Assembly: GCA_902767785.1 (NCBI GenBank)
Contig: CACXIR010000001.1
Span: 1 to 43,963 of the forward strand
Length of the DNA stretch: 43,963 nucleotides
Origin: Fibrobacter succinogenes
GTDB lineage: Bacteria > Fibrobacterota > Fibrobacteria > Fibrobacterales > Fibrobacteraceae
Direction of reading: 5' to 3'
Position numbers and translations under genes: made by a program. A model generated the notes under the pieces. The model was not told the origin of the DNA. It saw only the letters and a list, made by a program, of their open reading frames with translations, and did no database searches. This document shows positions 23,466 through 31,915 of the stretch, one piece after another. Positions within the stretch are counted from its first letter, which is position 1. Each line of letters starts with the position of its first letter.

Positions 23466-24350
23466 TCACTTGATTTCGCGGGCAACACCGTTATCGTCGC
23501 AATAAAGCTTGCTCGTCGTTTCTTCCGGGCTAAGGACCGGCCTTACAGGGTTCTTCTTTTCATTGGATTTGCATGGACGATAAACCCACCCATGCAGGCG
23601 GCCATACACCACAAACTGGTACGCAATCGCCTCCAAATCAAGGGGAGCCTTCGCCAGCTTGGCCAAATCGTCCTCGGTATCGTACAGGTTGTAAAAAGCC
23701 AACAGCCCCTTCTGCAACAGAGTGAACGCCCCAGGCGTCACGTGCTGTACGGGGGTGCAAGTTTCTGTGGAATCATAGACGTTGCCCTGGCCCATCAGTA
23801 CAATGGAATCCCCACCCACAACATACTTTTTCGAAACAGCAGTGGTGGCGTCGTTGGCCTTGCCGTAAATGATTTCCATCAAGCCCTTGTCGGAGAAAGT
23901 GATGCTGTCTACGTAGATTTTTGCAGTGTCTGTCTTTTCCAAAATCAAGTTCACAATGCGGTAGGTCCTTTGAGTCACGCAGGAATCTTCTTCCGAAACA
24001 ACGGGGGTCCAAATATCTTCCCAATCATCTTCCGAAAAATGGAGCGCCAAGGGCGACACGAAAATTTCGTGAAGCTTGGCCGTGTCTCCATAAAAGGCTG
24101 TCGTGTCCTTGGACACCATTTCGGAAAAAGCATCCGACTCCATAGCTTCCTTCAGCGAATCGTTGTGAGTACTCACGAAGGTTCTAATTTGGATAGTCCG
24201 GAGTTCGGGGTGCAACTTGGCATAAACGGAATCCACAAAATCCTTGGGGAAGTTTCCCGTATACAGTTCATCGTCGTCAACTTCCATCGACGAACACGCA
24301 GCCATAAAGGCGGCAACCAGAGCGGTCAGATATAAGCGAAAGTGTTTCAT
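23466..24350 (-). CDS. lipoprotein of unknown function (six-gene operon)
   Basis: A 294-residue lipoprotein with signal MKHFRLYLTALVAAFMAAC (Cys19) followed by an acidic stretch MEVDDDE, a usual outer-membrane retention context. No known domain is recognised. The mature part mixes helices and strands, is acidic, and has four Cys, including CVTQRTYRIV, CTPVQHVTPG and two near the C-terminus. AGGGG precedes the start by 8 bp. It lies 11 bp after the third barrel gene and 14 bp before the GH18-like gene, so it is very probably a component of the same complex as the barrels. Confidence 0.75.
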   Translation of the reverse strand: MKHFRLYLTALVAAFMAACSSMEVDDDELYTGNFPKDFVDSVYAKLHPELRTIQIRTFVSTHNDSLKEAMESDAFSEMVSKDTTAFYGDTAKLHEIFVSPLALHFSEDDWEDIWTPVVSEEDSCVTQRTYRIVNLILEKTDTAKIYVDSITFSDKGLMEIIYGKANDATTAVSKKYVVGGDSIVLMGQGNVYDSTETCTPVQHVTPGAFTLLQKGLLAFYNLYDTEDDLAKLAKAPLDLEAIAYQFVVYGRLHGWVYRPCKSNEKKNPVRPVLSPEETTSKLYCDDNGVAREIK

Positions 24351-24361
24351 CTATATACCCC

Positions 24362-26488
24362 TTAGAAATTAACCGTGACATCTGCCACAAAAACATTCTT
24401 GTCGATAGACAAAGTCTTGTTCTCTACACTGGAACCTTCTTGAGTCCACTGGTAACCCAACTCGCTGTTGAGAACGCCATACTGGACCGAGAGGTAAGAA
24501 AGCGGTGCGATCTTCAGGCGGACACCTCCCAAAATCAGGGACTCCGTCGCCTTCTTGATGGCTATATTCTCTGAAATCCAGGCACCAGAACCCAGATGGC
24601 GTTCGTACTGCTGGTACCCGGCCAAGACCGCAATGGGCCCCCAGACATCCAGGGTGGCACCAGCGATGACGCGGCCAGCATTCCTCTTGTAGAAGGAGTC
24701 TTCTTCGCTATATCCATAGGAACCCTGCACCAGAAGCTGGCGGTCCAACCCAAACAGGGCCCCGAAATCCACTCCCAGGCCTCCGGCCATTTCGGTATAG
24801 TTGTTCTCTTCTTCAAGGGTCTTGTCTTGAGTCAGCTTCTTGAACCGGCCATTCAGGGTAATGGCGTCGTTCCACTTTAGGTCCATGCTCAAAGTAAAGC
24901 CCTTCCTGTCAGGGGTGGCCAGGCCATAGGGCTGGGCCAGATCCACCGTCGGGTCCACCAAAGAAAGCAGTTCGCCCATTTCCAGGCGCTTTAGCACCGC
25001 CGCCGAGTACCCATTGCGGTAAAAATGAGCGTTCTTATAGTTGTTGTCCAACCGGGAGTAAAGGTATTCGCTTTCACCGGTATTGCCAATGACATTGGAC
25101 TTTGAGGCGGTAAGCAAGTTGGTCGCATTCAAGCTGGAAGAATTGTAAACGCTAAAATAGAGGTTTTCCAGGCTAGAGGAACCAAAGTTGGCCATCACCA
25201 TGCTGTCAGAGGCTCCCGCATAGAAGGCATTGGAATTGAGGACCACCGCCCCGCCCCTATAGGTGGGAGTAGAGGCCATTTCAGACCAGAAGTCGTCATC
25301 TACTTGAAGGTACTGCCCCCTAACATCGAATTCGATGCTTGCAATATCGCCCTGGACAAAGGGTTCTACATAGAAGCTCCCCCCATGCAGCTTGGCATAG
25401 GATTCGTTCACAGTTTCTTGTCTTTTCCTGAACCTCGGGGCAATGTAGACAATGGAGTCAGAGGTACCATCGCCATAATACACCCTATCCTTTGTCAGCT
25501 CGTAATACTTCTCATCTTTTGCGGTCATGTAGTCCCTTTCTACTTCCCAGTTGGACTTGGCCATTTCTCCCTTTACTCCCAGATTCACAGGAAGGTTCGG
25601 CAACAGCTTTTTGGAATTGAAGCCAAACTCGCCCGATACAACCCGGTTGTCTTCATAATAAACCGTATCGGACGGAGCAATGGTCATAGAACGGCGGCTA
25701 AGGAAACGGTCAAAGGCGTCCACATAGTTCGCCCCCAAATACAAGCCCATGGCTTCGATTCCCAGGCGGCCGCCATAGACGTACCTGTCTGTAAAGTCGA
25801 AATCAAAGAACACCTGGTCGGACTTTTTACCGATATTCCTCATTCTGGACCCTGTAGCCTGGGCAAAAATATCATCGATAAATCCAAGCTCGCCGCTGCG
25901 GAACTCCACATTGAGGCCCTGCATCAAACGACGACTGGTGGTGTCCAGGTTCCTCTGCGAAAGCGCGTAGACGCGCTTTTCAGCAAAGATCTCCGGTTCC
26001 TGCAGCAGCTCCGGCTGGGGAGTCGCCAAGGTAAGGGGGGTATACCCTACGCGCATGTAGCCTAAATTGAAATTCAAGTGATTGTTCAAGATGGTACCAT
26101 CGTACGAGAACCAGTGCCCTATAACCGGGTTATTGTTTTCGTCGTACGCGTTCTGCCAATCTTTGTGCAGGCGCACTTCCAAATGAACCTCTGTTTCCGA
26201 ACTCGGATGAGCGGTAAAGACCAAATTCACGTCTGTGTAGGCCTGATTCTCTTGAGTGGGCGATTTTTCGGCAAACTGGTCGGACTTGGCCATGGAGGCA
26301 TTGCCCCCGGCCTTGGCCGTACCGTTTATCCTAAGGCCCAAAACAGCATCGTTCAAAGAATCCAGTTTTTCCAACAAAGACTTTTGCTGCTGCACAATAG
26401 TGTCCTGACTTTCAGCAAAAGCAGAAGACACGGAGAACAAAACAGCCAAGGCAGGTAAAATAACGAATTTTTTCATATTGTAGTTCAT
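24362..26488 (-). CDS. outer-membrane beta-barrel protein 3 of the operon
   Basis: A 708-residue predicted outer-membrane protein. A signal peptide (cut near AFAES) is followed by a short coiled-coil-like helix (QQQKSLLEKLDSLNDAVL), then alternating polar/hydrophobic strands with many aromatic residues. It ends in ADVTVNF, whose terminal Phe is a typical BAM-recognition signature. Segments such as LNFNLGYMRVGYTPLTL and VYGGRLGIEAMGLYLGANY look like barrel strands of a porin-like channel. It shows no SusC or TonB-box feature. The start at 26488 is preferred, with GAGG upstream; Met five codons in (26476) is possible. It follows the second barrel gene by 15 bp. Confidence 0.75.
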   Translation of the reverse strand: MNYNMKKFVILPALAVLFSVSSAFAESQDTIVQQQKSLLEKLDSLNDAVLGLRINGTAKAGGNASMAKSDQFAEKSPTQENQAYTDVNLVFTAHPSSETEVHLEVRLHKDWQNAYDENNNPVIGHWFSYDGTILNNHLNFNLGYMRVGYTPLTLATPQPELLQEPEIFAEKRVYALSQRNLDTTSRRLMQGLNVEFRSGELGFIDDIFAQATGSRMRNIGKKSDQVFFDFDFTDRYVYGGRLGIEAMGLYLGANYVDAFDRFLSRRSMTIAPSDTVYYEDNRVVSGEFGFNSKKLLPNLPVNLGVKGEMAKSNWEVERDYMTAKDEKYYELTKDRVYYGDGTSDSIVYIAPRFRKRQETVNESYAKLHGGSFYVEPFVQGDIASIEFDVRGQYLQVDDDFWSEMASTPTYRGGAVVLNSNAFYAGASDSMVMANFGSSSLENLYFSVYNSSSLNATNLLTASKSNVIGNTGESEYLYSRLDNNYKNAHFYRNGYSAAVLKRLEMGELLSLVDPTVDLAQPYGLATPDRKGFTLSMDLKWNDAITLNGRFKKLTQDKTLEEENNYTEMAGGLGVDFGALFGLDRQLLVQGSYGYSEEDSFYKRNAGRVIAGATLDVWGPIAVLAGYQQYERHLGSGAWISENIAIKKATESLILGGVRLKIAPLSYLSVQYGVLNSELGYQWTQEGSSVENKTLSIDKNVFVADVTVNF

Positions 26489-26503
26489 TTTCCTTACCTC
26501 CCA

Positions 26504-28675
26504 CTAAAATTCCACATTAATGGAAGCTTCCATTATAGTTTGAGAGAACTTGTGCCTGTAGTGGCCCGACTTGTCTTTTTCTACGTCGTAATAGTCGGGC
26601 AAGTTAAAGGCGTCTTTCGAAGACCCGGCCTCGACCAGGCCCGCAGTGTTGTACTTGTTCCTCACATAGACCTGACCAAAGTTGATGGACAACCAGGCAT
26701 CCTGTGCAACCGTATAGTCGAACCCGACCATCCACTGCTTCTGCTGGCCCTTCATCAATGGGGCGGCCAACCGCTGGAGTCCTGCGCCAATGTCGTTGTA
26801 TTCCGAGATAATGTACTGGGCCCCTGCAGTAAAGCCCAACCTGGGCAAGAACTGCAGGTAAAGTCCAGCATTCATAAAGTCGCTCTTGTATTCTCCAGTG
26901 CCAGCCGTACCGATAACGGCCGCATCAAAATCCATCTTGCGCTCGGAATGCTTGTAAGACCCCGACAGCTCCAGGGGCTTTGTAAAGCCCAGAAGCTTGA
27001 ACACGTCAAACTTCGCACCGCCGCCGTATTCCGTATAGGCCACCTTTTCAAAGCCGGTCACGGGGTTCACCTGCTGGAACATAGAGAACAATCCTTGAAC
27101 CTCCAGGAACTTCTGCAAGTTGAAGGTTCCCACTGCCTGGCCGCCAAGCCTGTTGGATGTGGCAAGGCCGTTGGGCAGGGACATCTGCAAGGCCGGATCG
27201 TCCAAAGTCTCTAACAGGGCTAGCTGAGACCGAGTATAGACATTGGTGCCCCAGGAATTCTTGTTGTAGGGGGCAATGTTGTAGCTCTCAGTCTGGCCAC
27301 CCTTCATGGCGCCGTCGTTTGTCCCAAGGCTCCTGGCCACAGGCGCAAACTTGGGGGCAAAATTGTAGAGGGCATCAAAGGTCGTATACAGGGGTGAATT
27401 CACCCCATATTTTACAGTGTTTCCGTCCTTGTCGGAATTCAGGATACGCTGGGCAAAGAAGCTGGGAGACTGGGCAAGGTTGTTGAACCAGTTGCTGTCG
27501 TTGCGAATGCCGTTAACCGCCAACACGGCACTCCAGCTATCGGTCTTGTAACCCAGGTTCATGGTGACCAGCACTGCAGAACCATTCAAATCCTCTTCGG
27601 TAACATTGTCCACAAAAACAGCCTGGCCATTTTCGTCGACGCCATTCTCTACCTGGATATGGTCATAAACCTTGTCCTGGGACATTGCATATTCTGCCAC
27701 CAGGTCCACCACCAAGTTCTTGCTTCCAAGAATCCCGGCCACGTCGGCACCAACCCTGCCGCTAGCAACGACGGTCTTCTGTGCATCGATGTCGTAGGGG
27801 TTTATGTCCTGCCGTTCGTAGGGCTTATCAAGCCTGTTTCCCGGATGGCGGTAGGTGTAGCTGTAGGAATCCTCGCCGTCAAAAATGTACATGGGCGTTG
27901 CACCCACGTAAACATTCTTGGAAAGGGGGAGCAGCTCCAAGTTGCCCGCCACTAACCACTTGTCCATGTTAGAGGCAAGGGTTGCTCCCGGGAGTTCCTC
28001 TTTAGCCATAATGTTGCCTTCGGCACCGGAAAAGTCCAAAACCGCCGTGCGATTCACGCGTGCAAACAAGGCTTCTGCACGGACCTCGCCCAACATGGGG
28101 GACAATTCCGTGCGGAACTGCAAGTTTGCACCCTGTAAATTGCGTTGGTTCCCCTCGATAAGCTGTTGCTTTTGGGCCATGTGGCGCTTACGGGCGAATA
28201 CCAAAGGTTCGTACATAATGTCTATGCCAGGCAAGAACAACGTCAGCGGAGAATACTGCTGCCGGAAATCGCCAACAACCCAATAAAAGGACTTGCCTAT
28301 ATTCCCTTCGACATTGATCCATTCCACCGACAAAGTCTTGGAGGCTGCAGCAAAATACTCCTGCATACCACCACCCAGGCGCATCATAACGTTAGCCCGG
28401 ACACTTTCGTAGGGGCGGAACCTAAAGTCCAAATCGGCACTTACAAACTCGTTCCTTTCTACATCGGGCATCTTGTTCAATCCCGAAGGGTCTTGATCCG
28501 TATCGAAACTGGAACGCTGAGCCACGGCCCGAATGCTACCGCCAATCTCTACACCACGTTTCGCCAAAACGGAATCTGCTTTAGCATCTAACAATTTCTG
28601 GTTGTCCGCTACAGCCGTGGCAGAAGCTACTACTGTAGACACCAAAAGGGCAATTGCACTTTTCTTCATATTCAT
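26504..28675 (-). CDS. outer-membrane beta-barrel protein 2 of the operon
   Basis: A 723-residue predicted outer-membrane protein. A signal peptide ending about ATAVA leads to a short helix (KLLDAKADSVLAKRG), then a first strand VEIGGSIRAVAQRSS and many amphipathic strands (ADLDFRFRPYESVRANVMMRLGG, LFSMFQQVNPVTGF, AGLYLQFLPRLGFTAGAQY). The protein ends TIMEASINVEF with a terminal Phe, as in BAM substrates. The phrase GDFRQQYSPLTLFLPGIDIMYEPLVFARKR parallels the GYTPLTLATPQPELLQEPEIFAEKR of the third barrel, so the two are distant paralogs. GGAGGGG precedes the start by 6 bp. Function is unknown; a surface channel or adhesin is likely. Confidence 0.75.
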   Translation of the reverse strand: MNMKKSAIALLVSTVVASATAVADNQKLLDAKADSVLAKRGVEIGGSIRAVAQRSSFDTDQDPSGLNKMPDVERNEFVSADLDFRFRPYESVRANVMMRLGGGMQEYFAAASKTLSVEWINVEGNIGKSFYWVVGDFRQQYSPLTLFLPGIDIMYEPLVFARKRHMAQKQQLIEGNQRNLQGANLQFRTELSPMLGEVRAEALFARVNRTAVLDFSGAEGNIMAKEELPGATLASNMDKWLVAGNLELLPLSKNVYVGATPMYIFDGEDSYSYTYRHPGNRLDKPYERQDINPYDIDAQKTVVASGRVGADVAGILGSKNLVVDLVAEYAMSQDKVYDHIQVENGVDENGQAVFVDNVTEEDLNGSAVLVTMNLGYKTDSWSAVLAVNGIRNDSNWFNNLAQSPSFFAQRILNSDKDGNTVKYGVNSPLYTTFDALYNFAPKFAPVARSLGTNDGAMKGGQTESYNIAPYNKNSWGTNVYTRSQLALLETLDDPALQMSLPNGLATSNRLGGQAVGTFNLQKFLEVQGLFSMFQQVNPVTGFEKVAYTEYGGGAKFDVFKLLGFTKPLELSGSYKHSERKMDFDAAVIGTAGTGEYKSDFMNAGLYLQFLPRLGFTAGAQYIISEYNDIGAGLQRLAAPLMKGQQKQWMVGFDYTVAQDAWLSINFGQVYVRNKYNTAGLVEAGSSKDAFNLPDYYDVEKDKSGHYRHKFSQTIMEASINVEF

Positions 28676-28690
28676 CTTTAACCCCTCCCC

Positions 28691-30928
28691 TTAGAACCAA
28701 GCCTTTGTTTCGGCGGAAATATAGTGGAAGTGGAAATCATTTATGGGAGCGGTCTCATCGGAATGAGTCATGTACTTATAGCGGACATGCAAGCCCACGC
28801 GAGCCGCCAAATCCCAGTCAAAGCCTAGGCCTATGGCGGTTTCCAAATAGTTGATGGGAGCCTTTTTATAGGCATACAGGTTCAAAGGCATGTCCGAGAC
28901 CGAACTCGAATACTCTTCTTGGAGGTAAGCTTTTTCCGAGCGGAAGGTTTCCATGCCAAGGATTCCAACCATGTGGAACGACGGCGTTACGGCAACTGCG
29001 GGTTCAAGCTGCCCGTAGAAGCTTGTCATCAACATATCCTTTTGCTTTTCGCTATAGGCGATAGGCGCAATAGTCGTCGAAATTCCCGATAGGGCAAAGT
29101 AGCCCGTCATCATGATATTGCGATCCGTGCCAAACCAGTGCCCGATATCGTAGCCACCCATAAAGGAGAAATAGCTGGACCACTTGGCATGGGTCGGCAC
29201 CTCGTCGTCTAGAGCCTGCTTGGCGTTGTCAAAGGCCACGAAGGATTCCCACAGTTCCCAGGTTCCACCAAAAAGGCCACCGGTCTGGCGGTACTGCTTA
29301 ACACCGCCCTTGGTAGTCTTGTTTGCACCAGCACGGGCTACATAGTGGGGTCCCGAGGCGTTGCCGGAGTCGGCAATGAACAAGGGCTTGTGCTTGGTCC
29401 AGGAATTGGTGCTTTCCCACATGTTGCGGCCATTCAGGCGGTAATTGAACACAATCACGTCCTTGGTTTTTTCAAGCTGGCGGTGCTGGCCATACTGCAC
29501 GTCAAAATACCCGCGGTTGAAGGTGGGTTCCAACTTGAAGTTCAAGCCGGCCATATTGGGGCCATAACGCAGCGAACCTCCATTCAGGTAGGCCTCTCCC
29601 TTACGCCAAGACGGGAAGCGGGAGGGGTTGCTCAAAGAATACGGCGAGTAGAACTCGGCAGGCAGGTAAATGGCTTCCAAAGTCATGGGCCAACCCTCGA
29701 TGTACTTGCTCTGGGCCTTTACATAAACGCCAACCTGAGGGTCGTTCCTGGAAGACTCGTAGGTGTCGCTAGAATACCCCGACGACTTGGAGGCGTCTTT
29801 CTCGTCGTAGCCGGCTACATCCTCGGACCTGTAGAACACCGAGGAATCCGTTACGCTCACGGCCACGTCTGCCATCAAGTAAAACTTCGGAGTGATATTG
29901 CCTCGAACATCCACCGTTCCCACATGGGTGTTCAGGAGCAACGGAACGCTGCCGTTCGACACCCACTGGTTGCGGAATTCCGGTTCGTAAATGATGGCAT
30001 CGTCGAATACGACGCCCATGTAGTTCAAGCCCACCGTCAGGTTTTCTGCGATTTTGTCTTTCGCCAAGCGAGCCGCATACACGCTTCCACGGTAGTCGTA
30101 GCTACCGGACATTTCCAGTTCACCGGGCTGGCCACCATACATACGCAAACCATCACGAGTTCCAGGATCCATGTCTGCAGGCTGGGAAACAAGGAACTGG
30201 GCGTGCATATCGAAGGGCAGCTGGTAAACGTTGGCATAAACGCCACCGAAAGAGCGGTTGGTCCAGAAGGCGCGGCCGCCTTCCTTGACAGGCTTGAAGG
30301 ATTTTTCCTTATAATAGGTGCTCACCGTCTTTTCGTCTTCGAACAGTTCGTACTGCCACACAAAACGGGGATTGGTTTCGCGTTCCCACATGGACAAAGG
30401 CGAGGTGTTGGCCCAAATAACGCCACCAGCGGTCACATAGGCTCCAAAAACCCCGGCACGGATATCTACGCCCACATTCAGTTCCTCGTTGATAGTGGAG
30501 GAATAGAAGTCCGTAGAGTGGTCAAACAGGACCCTTTCATCTTCGGTGGGGACGCCCGTGGGCTGTTTGCCCAGGGAGTTCGTATAAAGGCCGGTCAAGT
30601 CATAGGGCAGCATCAAGTTGGTGAACAAGGTGATGTAAGAGTTGGGCATCGCCACGATGTTCACATTCAAGAGGGCGTCCACGGACGTACGGGCATAGTC
30701 GTTCTGAACCCAAGGGCTCCGTTCAGAATAGTGGAAATTCTTTAAACGGAACGCCATGTAGCCAGACACGGCCAGCGGCAGGTCGTCCTTGCCCAGCAAG
30801 GTCGATTCCATGTTGCCCGAAAGGGTGTCCAGGGATGCATTTATGGAGTCCAGCTGCAACTGGGGCGGCAAGGCCATAGCGGAGCCCGCCAAAAAAGCAA
30901 GAGTAAGTACCGATACTATTTTACGCAT
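28691..30928 (-). CDS. outer-membrane beta-barrel protein 1 of the operon
   Basis: A 745-residue predicted outer-membrane protein. A signal peptide ending SAMA is followed by a helix (QLQLDSINASLDTLSGNM), then strand-rich sequence from LAVSGYMAFRLKNFHYSERSP onward. The shared plan of a short LDS-type helix followed by a glycine-rich first strand links it to the other two barrels. The protein closes with FHYISAETKAWF, again ending in Phe. Tyr and Trp are frequent, which suits a surface that contacts sugars. AAGGGG precedes the ATG. It follows the CBM-like gene by 9 bp and is the first barrel of the operon. Confidence 0.75.
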   Translation of the reverse strand: MRKIVSVLTLAFLAGSAMALPPQLQLDSINASLDTLSGNMESTLLGKDDLPLAVSGYMAFRLKNFHYSERSPWVQNDYARTSVDALLNVNIVAMPNSYITLFTNLMLPYDLTGLYTNSLGKQPTGVPTEDERVLFDHSTDFYSSTINEELNVGVDIRAGVFGAYVTAGGVIWANTSPLSMWERETNPRFVWQYELFEDEKTVSTYYKEKSFKPVKEGGRAFWTNRSFGGVYANVYQLPFDMHAQFLVSQPADMDPGTRDGLRMYGGQPGELEMSGSYDYRGSVYAARLAKDKIAENLTVGLNYMGVVFDDAIIYEPEFRNQWVSNGSVPLLLNTHVGTVDVRGNITPKFYLMADVAVSVTDSSVFYRSEDVAGYDEKDASKSSGYSSDTYESSRNDPQVGVYVKAQSKYIEGWPMTLEAIYLPAEFYSPYSLSNPSRFPSWRKGEAYLNGGSLRYGPNMAGLNFKLEPTFNRGYFDVQYGQHRQLEKTKDVIVFNYRLNGRNMWESTNSWTKHKPLFIADSGNASGPHYVARAGANKTTKGGVKQYRQTGGLFGGTWELWESFVAFDNAKQALDDEVPTHAKWSSYFSFMGGYDIGHWFGTDRNIMMTGYFALSGISTTIAPIAYSEKQKDMLMTSFYGQLEPAVAVTPSFHMVGILGMETFRSEKAYLQEEYSSSVSDMPLNLYAYKKAPINYLETAIGLGFDWDLAARVGLHVRYKYMTHSDETAPINDFHFHYISAETKAWF

Positions 30929-30937
30929 AAAAACCCC

Positions 30938-31681
30938 TTAAATCGCATTCCGGAACGGATAGTTGGACGGGCCTTCATAGGGCTTGCCGTGCTTCTTAAT
31001 TACAATATCGTCAATCCAAACCTTGAACGCTTCATTTTCGTCTTTACGGACTTCGAGACGGAAACCCTTGAAGTTTGCCCAGCTAAAGGGCAGCATCACT
31101 TCGCGGGTATTCTTTGCATCCCAGTAAACGCCTGTCATGCCAAAAAGCTTCAAGGGAATGCTAAAGTGCTTCCAGTCGGTGGTGATTTCGCCCAGGCTCT
31201 TGGAACGGAGCTTTACCTGCAGGGACTCGCCATTGCTCTTCACGCCGTCATCCACCAGCACGAACAAGGCGTTCTCGCCGCCCTTGTCACCCTTGATCCA
31301 AAATTCCAGCACGCCTTCCTCCAAGTAAGGAGTCAGGTCCACGGAACCCGCAATACAAATGGCCACGCCAGAGTAGTCGCTGGCAATAAGCTCGATTTCC
31401 ATGGAAAGGGCACCTTCCATGGCGTACTTGTCCGTGAGTACCGGTTCGGGGTTCTCGCGGGGGTACTGGTAAGTGTATCCACCGCCGCGGGGAATGGCTT
31501 CGCGCATCACCACGGTTACGACTTCTTTGTCTGGTCTAAAGGGTTTAGCCTCTTTTTGGACGAAACGACCCTGGTCGCGGTCACGGTAATCACTGAACCC
31601 GTAGCCCGCAAAGGACAGGGACGCCATCATCAGCGTCAAAAGGGCACTGCAACATAGAATCCGGCATGTTTTTGCATTCAT
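30938..31681 (-). CDS. secreted CBM-like (galactose-binding-fold) protein, first gene of operon
   Basis: A 247-residue exported protein. The start at 31681 gives signal MNAKTCRILCCSALLTLMMASLSFA; an earlier in-frame Met (31765) would add a long non-signal extension. The domain from about 60 to 240 is a jelly-roll of the CBM11/CIA30-like kind: ALSMEIELIASDYSGVAICI, LTPYLEEGVLEFWIKGDKGGENALFVLVDDG, TDWKHFSIPLKLFG, FKGFRLEVRKDENEAFKVWIDDIVIKKHG. The WIDDIVI ending is typical of these sugar-binding modules. No catalytic residues are recognised. It probably presents a glucan-binding site to the barrels encoded after it. A GGAG lies about 12 bp upstream, a weak ribosome site. Confidence 0.78.
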   Translation of the reverse strand: MNAKTCRILCCSALLTLMMASLSFAGYGFSDYRDRDQGRFVQKEAKPFRPDKEVVTVVMREAIPRGGGYTYQYPRENPEPVLTDKYAMEGALSMEIELIASDYSGVAICIAGSVDLTPYLEEGVLEFWIKGDKGGENALFVLVDDGVKSNGESLQVKLRSKSLGEITTDWKHFSIPLKLFGMTGVYWDAKNTREVMLPFSWANFKGFRLEVRKDENEAFKVWIDDIVIKKHGKPYEGPSNYPFRNAI

Positions 31682-31709
31682 ATAAGGCAAAATCTCCAAA
31701 AACAAATCG

Positions 31710-31720
31710 AGTATAATATA
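31710..31720 (-). promoter_or_regulatory. candidate -10 region for the six-gene operon
   Basis: On the minus strand the run TATATTATACT offers several -10 matches (best TATACT), about 30 bp before the start at 31681. TTTAAA (31731-31736) could serve as -35 at 15 bp. Precise boxes are uncertain. Confidence 0.35.
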
Positions 31721-31781
31721 ACTTGTTTTCTTTAAAGAGTGCGTTTCCTTACTAAAAATATACACTCATATCTAACTTTTT

Positions 31782-31800
31782 TAGGGGAAAAACTCCCCTA
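31782..31800. promoter_or_regulatory. TAGGGGA/TCCCCTA inverted repeat in divergent region
   Basis: A perfect 7-bp inverted repeat with a 5-nt A-rich spacer between the six-gene operon and the GH5 gene at 31916. No T run follows on either strand, so it is not a standard terminator; an operator or RNA structure is possible. Confidence 0.4.
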
Positions 31801-31814
31801 TGGCTTAAAACAAA

Positions 31815-31834
31815 GTGTTTTCCTAGGTAAACAC
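31815..31834. promoter_or_regulatory. 20-bp dyad, candidate operator shared by glucan genes
   Basis: GTGTTT-T-CCTAGG-T-AAACAC is symmetric at 18 of 20 positions. It lies 81 bp before the GH5 at 31916 and 133 bp before the six-gene operon. A related 20-mer matching at 15 positions occurs upstream of the paralogous GH5 (35508-35527). Confidence 0.6.
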
Positions 31835-31915
31835 ATTTTTTTCTTCCAAAATGGCGAAAAATTTCCGTAAAAAGGTATTTTTACCCCTGGATAACAGCCC
31901 TACGGAGGCCCCACT

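Noticed and set aside
29345-30745. 466-codon open frame opposite barrel gene 1
   Set aside because: Its composition is His/Arg/Gly/Val-rich with no signal or domain, while the opposite strand has signal peptide, barrel strands and ribosome binding site.
31782-31800. Hairpin as a terminator
   Set aside because: It lies between divergent starts and has no T run on either exit side.
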